Assembly (NCBI GenBank): GCA_030018635.1
Contig: JASEHU010000164.1
Coordinates: 1 to 5,404 of the forward strand
Origin: a bacterium
GTDB lineage: Bacteria; UBA9089; CG2-30-40-21; SBAY01
Direction: 5' to 3'
DNA length: 5,404 nucleotides
The translations under genes were made by a program, and so were the position numbers. How positions within the stretch are numbered: the first letter of the stretch is position 1; each line of letters opens with the position of its first letter. A model generated the notes under the pieces. That model had not been told where the DNA came from and searched no databases. It worked only from the letters and a program-made list of their open reading frames with translations. Below are positions 1 through 5,358 of this stretch, piece by piece.

Positions 1-92
1 AATCGAAAATCGAAAATCCAAAATTTCTTTCAATCGAAAATCGAAAATCCAAAATTTCTTTCAATCGAAAATCGAAAATCCAAAATCGAAAA
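1..92. repeat. Heptad tandem repeat with 31-bp higher-order unit upstream of ftsW
   Basis: The basic unit is the 7-mer TCGAAAA, with a variant TCCAAAA. The order is TCGAAAA at 3-9 and 10-16, TCCAAAA at 17-23, then a 10-base linker TTTCTTTCAA at 24-33. The same block repeats exactly at 34-64. A third copy begins at 65 but replaces the linker with another TCGAAAA at 86-92. The result is a 31-bp repeat (3 x 7 + 10) present about 2.8 times, possibly continuing beyond the left edge. It ends seven bases before the ftsW Shine-Dalgarno AAGGAG at 99-104. No promoter can be picked out with confidence. Function unknown. Confidence 0.95.
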
Positions 93-110
93 TTCTATAA
101 GGAGTATTCA

Positions 111-1235
111 ATGTCTTCCAGAGCACGAATTGATGTATTTTTATTTTTAATTACTATTGCCTTGATAGGACTTGGTTTGTTGATGATTTATAGTGCCAGT
201 GCTATCACGGCTAATAAATATACCGGGGATTCCTATTATTTTTTAAAAAGACAAATTTGCTGGATAATATTTGGGTTAATAGGACTTTTTGGTGCCTGGA
301 GATTAAATTATCATTGGTTGCAAAATAAAAGTTTTTTTCTGGTTGTAATCGGGTTGTTTTTGCTTAGTCTAACTTTAGTTCCTGGCTTGGGACAGGAAAT
401 AGGTGGGGCGACAAGATGGATAAAGATAGGATTTTTGAGTTTTCAACCATCAGAATTATTAAAGGTTGTTTTTGTTATTTTTTTAACCAATTTTATCGTC
501 CGCAGAAAAAATGATTTGCAGAATTTCTTTAAAGGGTTTATTCCCTCCTTAATTCTTTTATTGATTGTATCCATAATCCTTTTAAAACAACCTCATCTGG
601 GCATGATTATCCTCTTATGTATGGTTACTGTCTCTATTTTGTTTGTAGGAGGGGCAAGGATTCAACATTTAATATATTTAATATTAATAACTGTGCCTAC
701 TATTTATATCTTAGTTCTAATCGCTCCATATCGCTTTAGAAGATTAGCCGCATTTTTAAATCCATGGGCAGACCCGGAACATACCGGTTATCATATTATT
801 CAATCATTGATTGCCTTAGGTTCAGGAGGATTATGTGGTGTCGGACTGGGCGAAAGTAAATTAAAACTCTTCTACTTACCTCAATCATCCACTGATTTTA
901 TCTTTGCGGTTATTGGTGAAGAAGGCGGCTTTTTACTGGCTGTGGTAGTTATCCTTCTATTTTTTGGATTTGCCTTTGCCGGTTGTAAAATTAGTCTTTC
1001 GGCCAAGGACGCCTACGGCTCATTATTGGCATTTGGTATAACTATGCTCATTATTATGCAATCACTGCTTAATATCGGTGTCGTTACGGCCGTAGTTCCA
1101 ACAACAGGGATGCCGCTGCCTTTTATTAGCTTTGGAGGTTCGTCCCTACTTCTTAATATGATTGGAGTAGGGATTATTTTAAATGTGGCCAAGCAAGCAT
1201 TACATCAACCGTATAATAGTAGGTTGTATCAGTAG
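111..1235 (+). CDS. ftsW: FtsW, septal peptidoglycan glycosyltransferase (SEDS family)
   Basis: This is a polytopic inner-membrane protein of 374 residues, typical for FtsW/RodA/SpoVE. The family polymerises lipid II into glycan strands; FtsW does so at the division septum with a class B PBP. Hydrophobic segments run through most of the chain, the first at about residues 9-30. Family motifs in order are GGATRWI (98-104), FQPSELLK (111-118), a QPHLG version of the usual QPDLG (160-164), NPWADP (217-222), TDFIFAVIGEE (261-271) with D262 at the position of the essential SEDS aspartate, and PFISFGGSS (337-345). The ATG at 111 has a strong AAGGAG six bases upstream (99-104). I call it FtsW, not RodA, because murG follows directly. 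The His at 162 in place of the conserved Asp is unusual. The last coding base is followed after one nucleotide by a heptad array. Confidence 0.96.
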   Translation: MSSRARIDVFLFLITIALIGLGLLMIYSASAITANKYTGDSYYFLKRQICWIIFGLIGLFGAWRLNYHWLQNKSFFLVVIGLFLLSLTLVPGLGQEIGGATRWIKIGFLSFQPSELLKVVFVIFLTNFIVRRKNDLQNFFKGFIPSLILLLIVSIILLKQPHLGMIILLCMVTVSILFVGGARIQHLIYLILITVPTIYILVLIAPYRFRRLAAFLNPWADPEHTGYHIIQSLIALGSGGLCGVGLGESKLKLFYLPQSSTDFIFAVIGEEGGFLLAVVVILLFFGFAFAGCKISLSAKDAYGSLLAFGITMLIIMQSLLNIGVVTAVVPTTGMPLPFISFGGSSLLLNMIGVGIILNVAKQALHQPYNSRLYQ

Positions 1236-1236
1236 G

Positions 1237-1271
1237 ATGAATTATAAATTATGAATTATAAATTATGAATT
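1237..1271. repeat. ATGAATT/ATAAATT heptad array after ftsW
   Basis: Five perfect 7-mers alternate as ATGAATT, ATAAATT, ATGAATT, ATAAATT, ATGAATT. They begin one base after the ftsW TAG stop (1233-1235). The only variable base is the third, G or A, which changes TGA to TAA, so every unit contains a stop triplet. Because the period is 7, stops occur in all three frames within any three units. The array runs straight into the inverted-repeat element that starts at 1276. Confidence 0.95.
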
Positions 1272-1275
1272 ATTC

Positions 1276-1427
1276 GGGATGGTTCACTTTTGTGTGAAAT
1301 CTTGCGGTTAAAAAATGGAAATTAGAAATTGGAAATTGGGAGGAGAGATTGGGGCAAGTCTACGAATTAAGCGAAGACCTAATTTCCAAAAGAAATCACA
1401 GGAAAAACGATGAAAATGAACCGTCCC
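1276..1427. mobile_element. Short inverted-repeat element (MITE/REPIN-like) between ftsW and murG
   Basis: The left arm GGGATGGTTCA (1276-1286) pairs with the right arm TGAACCGTCCC (1417-1427) with one mismatch, which is a G-U wobble in RNA. Pairing continues inward to about 1293/1410 with one mismatch and two more wobbles. Inside is a second perfect 9-bp inverted repeat, GGAAATTAG (1317-1325) with CTAATTTCC (1379-1387), and a small inner hairpin at 1358-1378 (GTCTaCG with CGaAGAC). The nested fold and 152-bp size fit a non-autonomous hairpin element. From memory, GGGACGGTTC-type ends occur in repeats near Y1 (IS200/REP-associated) transposase genes in several phyla, but I could not check this. 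No transposase is present here and no clear target duplication is seen. It could instead be a structured untranslated RNA. Confidence 0.6.
1317..1337. repeat. GGAAATT/AGAAATT heptads inside the inverted-repeat element
   Basis: Three 7-mers, GGAAATT, AGAAATT, GGAAATT, lie in tandem inside the hairpin element. As in the flanking arrays, the variable base is a G/A swap. The first unit also forms the left arm of the inner 9-bp inverted repeat with 1379-1387, so the heptads and the hairpin share sequence. Confidence 0.75.
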
Positions 1428-1458
1428 TAATTTTTCAATTCCTGAAAAGGTAGAAAAA

Positions 1459-2577
1459 ATGCGTATCATCATTACCGGTGGGGGAACATTAGGACATATC
1501 TATCCGGGATTGGCAATTGCGGAGAAATTAAGGGATAAGAAGGATTGTCAGAAAGCGGAAATCCTATTTATTGGGACAACGGCTAAAATCGAAAAGGAGG
1601 TGATTCAAAAACAAGGGTTTGATTTTAAAGGTATTGATGTAGCGGGCTGGACAGGAAAGAAGGGTATGTGGAAATTTATGAGCAAATTAATCGTGGGGGT
1701 TTTTTTAGGGATAAGATACATAATCAAGTTCAGGCCGGATGTAGTTATAGGCATGGGTGGATTTGCCTCGGTGCCAACAGTATTAGCCGCGGTTTTATTT
1801 AGAATACCAACTTTGATTCATGAGCAAAATACAATTCCGGGTAAGGCAACTCGCCTGCTGGCAAAATTGGTGGATAATGTGGCTATTAGTTTTCAAGACT
1901 CTATTTCTTATCTGTCGGCCAAAAAAATAGAATTAACGGGTAATCCTATCAGGGGGCAGATGGGAAATATACCCAAACAAGAGGCAAAAGCCTCACTTGG
2001 ATTAGATACGGATAAATTCACCTTGCTGATTTTTGGAGGCAGTAAGGGGGCACATAAAATTAACGAGGTAATGACCCAAACAATAAGGTTATTACCGCCG
2101 GATGAAATCCAGATAATCTGGGCTACAGGAGAGGCGGATTATGCAGGCATAAAGGAATTGACGCAAAAGTTACCAATAAAGACGGTGGTAAGCAAGTTTT
2201 TCTTTGAAATGGCGTTATGTTATGCCGCCGGTGATTTAGTGATTTGTCGTGCCGGGGCAACTACACTGGCTGAAATTATTACTTGCCACCTGCCGGCTAT
2301 TTTGATACCATATCCTTATGCTACAGATAATCATCAGGAGTATAATGCTAAACTTTTAGCAGAAAAGGGGGTGGCTATGATGTTTAGAGAATCGGAAATA
2401 GCCGTTGAAAAATTAACAAAAAGTATCCTTGAATTAGCTCAAAATCGCAATAAACTCAATACGATGGCCAGAAATTACCAGAGTCTAATGACCACGGATG
2501 CTACTCAAAATGTTATTAACCTTATTTATTCGTTATACACATATAGGAAGGGAAGAAGACTGAAGACTGAAGACTGA
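1459..2577 (+). CDS. murG: MurG, UDP-GlcNAc:lipid I GlcNAc transferase
   Basis: MurG is a membrane-associated GT28-family (GT-B fold) enzyme that transfers GlcNAc from UDP-GlcNAc to lipid I, making lipid II. The product has 372 residues, normal to slightly long. Motifs in order: an N-terminal glycine-rich loop GGGTLGHIYPG (7-17), GMGG (98-101), HEQN (121-124), GNPIR (161-165) at the domain junction, the second glycine loop FGGSKGA (192-198), CRAGATTLAE (263-272) and DNHQEYNA (290-297) in the UDP-GlcNAc site. The ATG at 1459 starts exactly where MurG proteins begin, and AAAAGG lies at 1445-1450, eight bases away. Two oddities: Leu11 replaces the second-last Gly of the usual GGTGGH loop, and the final residues LKTED plus the TGA stop are encoded by the heptad array that follows. 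Confidence 0.97.
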   Translation: MRIIITGGGTLGHIYPGLAIAEKLRDKKDCQKAEILFIGTTAKIEKEVIQKQGFDFKGIDVAGWTGKKGMWKFMSKLIVGVFLGIRYIIKFRPDVVIGMGGFASVPTVLAAVLFRIPTLIHEQNTIPGKATRLLAKLVDNVAISFQDSISYLSAKKIELTGNPIRGQMGNIPKQEAKASLGLDTDKFTLLIFGGSKGAHKINEVMTQTIRLLPPDEIQIIWATGEADYAGIKELTQKLPIKTVVSKFFFEMALCYAAGDLVICRAGATTLAEIITCHLPAILIPYPYATDNHQEYNAKLLAEKGVAMMFRESEIAVEKLTKSILELAQNRNKLNTMARNYQSLMTTDATQNVINLIYSLYTYRKGRRLKTED

Positions 2578-2762
2578 AGACTGAAGACTGAAGACTGAAG
2601 ACTAAAGACTGAAGACTGAAGACTAAAGACTGAAGACTGAAGACTGAAGACTGAAGACTGAAGACTAAAGACTGAAGACTGAAGACTAAAGACTGAAGAC
2701 TGAAGACTAAAGACTAAAGACTGAAGACTAAAGACTGAAGACTAAAGACTAAAGACTAAAGA
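2555..2762. repeat. 29-unit GAAGACT/AAAGACT heptad array between murG and murC
   Basis: Counting in frame from 2555, there are 29 consecutive full 7-mers to 2757, then a partial AAAGA (2758-2762). Twenty units are GAAGACT and nine are AAAGACT; no other base varies. The A-type units are numbers 8, 11, 17, 20, 23, 24, 26, 28 and 29, so they grow denser toward murC while the first seven are all G-type. Read across unit boundaries, the variants are CTGAAGA and CTAAAGA, so the swap changes TGA to TAA. The array includes the end of murG (stop at 2575-2577) and fills essentially the whole 195-bp gap. One strand is purine-rich. Function unknown; the structure resembles the heptanucleotide STRR repeats known from filamentous cyanobacteria. 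Confidence 0.98.
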
Positions 2763-2766
2763 AGGA
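2762..2766 (+). promoter_or_regulatory. murC ribosome binding site at the edge of the heptad array
   Basis: AAGGA lies six bases before the murC ATG at 2773. Its first base is the last base of the partial repeat unit AAAGA (2758-2762), so the Shine-Dalgarno sequence abuts the array. Changes in the last repeat units would alter the immediate leader of murC. Confidence 0.8.
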
Positions 2767-2772
2767 ATAAAA

Positions 2773-4161
2773 ATGTTTAAAAGAGACCAACATATTCATT
2801 TAATCGGTATTGGTGGGAGTGGGATGAGCGGTATCGCTCAAGTGTTATTAAGCTTGAATTGCAAGGTTACAGGTTCGGATATTCACCTGAGTGAAACAAC
2901 TAAAAGACTTGAATCATTAGGAGGGAAGATATACCAGGGGCATGATGCCCATAATATCAAAGGTGCCGATGTGGTGGTCTATTCCTCTGCGGTTGGTCCT
3001 GATAATGTTGAAGTAGTCTCTGCCAAAGATAATCGAATACCCGTTATCCCCCGGGCTGAGATGTTAGCCGAGTTGATGCGGCTTAAATATAGCATTGCTA
3101 TTGCCGGTGCCCATGGCAAGACAACTACGACCTCGATGATTTCTTTAGTTTTGACTAAGGCAGGATTAGACCCGACGGTAGTGGTTGGTGGTAGATTTAA
3201 TGATATTGGCAGTAATGCCCGATTGGGGAGTTCCGAATATATGGTGGCCGAGACAGATGAAAGTGATGGGAGTTTCCTAAAACTATCTCCTATCATTGCG
3301 GTTGTGACTAATATTGACGCTGAACATCTTGATTTTTATAAGGATTTAGATGAAATCAGAAATGCCTTTTGTACATTTATGAATAAGGTGCCGTTTTATG
3401 GGAAGATAATATTTTGCTTAGATTGCCTAAATCTTCGCCATTTAATAGAAAAAGTGGAAAGAAGATATACCTCCTATGGATTAATCGAAGGGGCAGAGAT
3501 TCGGGCAACGAATATACTTTTAAATAGCTTTCACTCCGAATATAATCTTGTGGTAGCCGGCAAAGAATTAGACAGGGTAAAGGTCAACATACCTGGGGTG
3601 CATTATTTAAGTAATTCATTAGCGGCTGTAGCCGTAGGTCTGGAATTAGGGATTGACCTGCCCATAATAAAAGATGCCTTAGCCAATTATAGTGGTGTTC
3701 ATCGCCGATTCGAAATCAAGGCAAAGGTAAATGAAACCCTAATCATAGATGATTATGCCCATCATCCCACAGAGATAAAGGCAACCTTAGATACCCTTAA
3801 ACTAAAAAAGGAACAAGGCAAGCCTTCCGGACGCATTATCGCTATATTTCAACCTCATCGTTATAGTCGAACAAAGGCATTGGCTAAAGAATTCGGTCAG
3901 GCATTCAATGATGCCGATATGGTTATTATTACCTCGATTTATCCGGCAGGAGAAAAACCAATTCCGGGTGTAGATGCCTCTTTAATCGTGGAAAATCTGA
4001 TTAAACAAGGGCACTCAAAGGTGATGTTTATCCAGTCGTTTCCGGAAATAGTAGAATTTTTGATGAATGTCATCGCTCCCCAGGATACAGTTATTACCCT
4101 GGGCGCAGGCGATATCTGGAAAGTAGGGGAAAACTTGTGTAAGGAGTTGAACAAGAATTAA
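2773..4161 (+). CDS. murC: MurC, UDP-N-acetylmuramate--L-alanine ligase
   Basis: MurC is the cytoplasmic ATP-dependent Mur ligase that adds the first amino acid, normally L-alanine, to UDP-MurNAc. The product has 462 residues, the usual length, with all three Mur ligase domains. The N-terminal UDP-binding domain has GIGGSGMSG (12-20). The central ATPase domain has the P-loop AGAHGKTTTT (111-120), the acidic TDESDGSF (161-168), TNIDAEHLDFY (179-189) and HYLSN (277-281). The C-terminal domain has GVHRRFE (308-314), DDYAHHPTEI (326-335), FQPHRYSRT (359-367) and GAGDI (444-448). GIGGSGMSG, DDYAHHP and FQPHRYSRT separate MurC from MurD, MurE and MurF. The ATG at 2773 has AAGGA six bases upstream. 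The TAA stop at 4159-4161 overlaps the first unit of the next heptad array. Confidence 0.98.
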   Translation: MFKRDQHIHLIGIGGSGMSGIAQVLLSLNCKVTGSDIHLSETTKRLESLGGKIYQGHDAHNIKGADVVVYSSAVGPDNVEVVSAKDNRIPVIPRAEMLAELMRLKYSIAIAGAHGKTTTTSMISLVLTKAGLDPTVVVGGRFNDIGSNARLGSSEYMVAETDESDGSFLKLSPIIAVVTNIDAEHLDFYKDLDEIRNAFCTFMNKVPFYGKIIFCLDCLNLRHLIEKVERRYTSYGLIEGAEIRATNILLNSFHSEYNLVVAGKELDRVKVNIPGVHYLSNSLAAVAVGLELGIDLPIIKDALANYSGVHRRFEIKAKVNETLIIDDYAHHPTEIKATLDTLKLKKEQGKPSGRIIAIFQPHRYSRTKALAKEFGQAFNDADMVIITSIYPAGEKPIPGVDASLIVENLIKQGHSKVMFIQSFPEIVEFLMNVIAPQDTVITLGAGDIWKVGENLCKELNKN

Positions 4162-4198
4162 TTATCAATTATTAATTATTAATTGATAATTGATAATT
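4160..4198. repeat. AATTNNN heptad array with internal palindrome between murC and murB
   Basis: Units are AATTATC (4160-4166), AATTATT (4167-4173 and 4174-4180), AATTGAT (4181-4187 and 4188-4194), then a partial AATT (4195-4198). The array begins inside the murC stop and occupies almost all of the 42-bp gap. ATTATCAATTA at 4161-4171 is a perfect 11-bp inverted repeat of TAATTGATAAT at 4180-4190, with an 8-base loop. The stem has only two G-C pairs and no U-tract follows, so it does not look like a strong Rho-independent terminator. Confidence 0.93.
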
Positions 4199-4203
4199 TA
4201 GGT

Positions 4204-5100
4204 ATGAATTTAGCATTAGAACTCAAAAAAATAACACCTCATATTAAATTTAACGAGCCGATGAGTTCACATACCTCTTTGCGGATAGGTGGACCGGCAG
4301 ATATTTTTATAGAGGTAGGTAATGAGGAAGAATTAAAAAAGATAGTTGAACTTGTGTATCAATCCGGTACACCCTATTTTATCCTTGGTGGGGGGACTAA
4401 TCTTTTAGTCGGAGATAACGGGATTCGAGGGGTAGTAATCAAGTTGGTTGGTGAATTTAAAAGGATAAAGGTCAGTGACAGGGGTATCATTATCGGAGCA
4501 GGTGTTCCCCTGACAAGGTTGGTTAATTGGGCGTCCGCCAAAGGATTAAGTGGGTTAGAATTCGCTGTTGGTATTCCTGGAACTGTTGGGGGGGCAGTTA
4601 TCGGTAATGCAGGTGTGGCGGAAAAAACCATTGGTGACTGCATAACCAGGGTTAGAGTAATGGATAAACAAAAAGTGAAAATTGAAAATTTAACTCCCCA
4701 AAAGTGTGGTTTTTCCTATCGAATGAGCCAACTAAAAAAATATATTATTTTAGATGTAGAAATTTTATTGACAAAAAGCAAAATTTGTAGTATAGTTAAT
4801 AGGTTGGAGGGGTATAAGCAAAAAAGATGGAATACTCAACCGATTAAGACTAAAAGTGCCGGCTGTATCTTTAAAAACCCACCAGGAAATTTTGCCGGGA
4901 AATTGATTGACGAGGCAGGATTAAAGGGATTACGGCTTGGTGGGGCTTATGTTTCACATAAACACGCTAATTTTATTCTAAATGATGGGACTGCCTCTGC
5001 TGAGAATATTTTAGACTTGATTGCCAAAATAAAAGAAAAAGTGTTGGATAAATTTGGGATTACATTAGAGGAAGAGATTGTCATTGTTGGGGAGGACTGA
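4204..5100 (+). CDS. murB: MurB, UDP-N-acetylenolpyruvoylglucosamine reductase
   Basis: MurB is a cytoplasmic FAD enzyme that reduces UDP-GlcNAc-enolpyruvate with NADPH to UDP-MurNAc, the MurC substrate. The 298-residue length fits the shorter type II MurB. FAD-domain motifs are RIGGPAD (27-33), GGGTNLL (62-68) and GIPGTVGGAVIGNAG (123-137). FSYRMS (170-175) supplies the active-site Arg173. SAGCIFKNP (218-226) has Cys221 at the usual Ser proton-donor site, a known variant as I recall. The C-terminal LEEE (288-291) holds the conserved acidic residue. I chose ATG 4204, which keeps the family N-terminus. An in-frame TTG at 4183 would add seven residues encoded by the repeat array. No well-spaced Shine-Dalgarno precedes either: AGG at 4200-4202 is only one base from the ATG, so initiation may be weak or leaderless-like. 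ATG 4261 would lose conserved sequence before the RIGGPAD motif. Confidence 0.96.
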   Translation: MNLALELKKITPHIKFNEPMSSHTSLRIGGPADIFIEVGNEEELKKIVELVYQSGTPYFILGGGTNLLVGDNGIRGVVIKLVGEFKRIKVSDRGIIIGAGVPLTRLVNWASAKGLSGLEFAVGIPGTVGGAVIGNAGVAEKTIGDCITRVRVMDKQKVKIENLTPQKCGFSYRMSQLKKYIILDVEILLTKSKICSIVNRLEGYKQKRWNTQPIKTKSAGCIFKNPPGNFAGKLIDEAGLKGLRLGGAYVSHKHANFILNDGTASAENILDLIAKIKEKVLDKFGITLEEEIVIVGED

Positions 5101-5113
5101 GCAAAAATGGAGG

Positions 5114-5258
5114 GGTAACAGAGTCAGGTAACAGGAGGGCTTGTGGGTAACAGAATGTAGGTGGGGCGTATCTTGAATTGGGAATACTTTCATCAACGAT
5201 TCAAGACGCGACCCAAAATCCAACCGATCCCAAAATCCGACTTATTGGCTCTGTTACC
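5114..5258. repeat. GGTAACAG repeats with a matching inverted copy downstream of murB
   Basis: GGTAACAG occurs three times in direct orientation, at 5114-5121, 5127-5134 and 5146-5153. A perfect reverse complement of the first copy, extended to ten bases, lies at 5249-5258 (GGTAACAGAG at 5114-5123 against CTCTGTTACC). Copies are 13 and 19 bases apart, so this is not a clean heptad array, though it may be a decayed one. CCCAAAATCC is also repeated directly at 5212-5221 and 5229-5238. The 145-bp span could be the footprint of a small palindromic element, but the evidence is only these arms. Confidence 0.6.
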
Positions 5259-5318
5259 TATTCTGAAGATTTAAGGACGGTATTTTTTGTACCTAAAGAG
5301 CCATTAGAGATAGTGTAA
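5151..5318 (+). pseudogene. Possible remnant of a bacterial Ig-like (Big_5) domain
   Basis: This stretch is open from just after a TAA at 5148-5150 to a TAA at 5316-5318, 55 codons, with no ATG or GTG start; the only weak option is TTG at 5178. The translation ends in KIRLIGSVTYSEDLRTVFF followed by VPKEPLEIV. From memory, this follows the C-terminal pattern of Big_5-type Ig-like domains of secreted or surface proteins: G-x-V-x-Y, a turn, then T-x-x-F-x-P-x-x-P-L. The preceding SSTIQDA resembles the strand before it. Nothing upstream provides the rest of the domain, a signal peptide or a ribosome binding site, so I read it as a fragment left by insertion or rearrangement. It may also be chance. 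Confidence 0.3.
5162..5215. other. Hairpin downstream of murB
   Basis: TCTTGAAT (5171-5178) pairs perfectly with ATTCAAGA (5199-5206) across a 20-base loop. Outside a mismatch (5170/5207), pairing continues through a wobble and CG/CG, then after one G/A mismatch through TGGG (5162-5165) with CCCA (5212-5215). That gives about 14 Watson-Crick pairs in an 18-position stem. It lies 62 bases after the murB stop. No run of T follows, so it is not a standard intrinsic terminator. It could stabilise or process the transcript end, or be part of the repeat element bounded by GGTAACAGAG. Confidence 0.55.
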
Positions 5319-5358
5319 ATAAGGAAAAATGGGAAAGAGGGAAAAAGGGGTAATCCCT

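Noticed and set aside
1..92. Possible CRISPR array, given 31-bp spaced repeats
   Set aside because: The intervening 10-base segments are identical to each other and too short to be spacers, and the repeat itself is made of internal heptads. It is an ordinary tandem repeat.
2578..2772. Small coding gene within the murG-murC gap
   Set aside because: The heptads place TGA or TAA in every plus-strand frame every 21 bases, so no plus-strand protein can be encoded there; the minus-strand frame would be pure repeat with no start context.
2979..3296. 105-codon open frame on the minus strand within murC
   Set aside because: It lies opposite the murC UDP- and ATP-binding domains, which are clearly coding on the plus strand, and its translation shows no recognisable domain. 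It is a shadow frame.
3939..4154. 71-codon open frame on the minus strand at the murC 3' end
   Set aside because: It is opposite intact murC coding sequence including the GAGDI motif region, with no recognisable product.
4161..4190. Intrinsic terminator between murC and murB
   Set aside because: The 11-bp palindrome has only two G-C pairs and is not followed by a T-run; it follows from the heptad units reading AATTATC and AATTGAT.
4183..4203. TTG at 4183 as the murB start, adding seven residues
   Set aside because: Those residues are encoded by the AATTGAT heptads, there is no Shine-Dalgarno before it, and the conserved family N-terminus is complete from ATG 4204.
4374..4643. 89-codon open frame on the minus strand within murB
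   Set aside because: It is opposite the conserved FAD-binding motifs of murB; proline- and leucine-rich low-complexity translation is typical of an antisense shadow.
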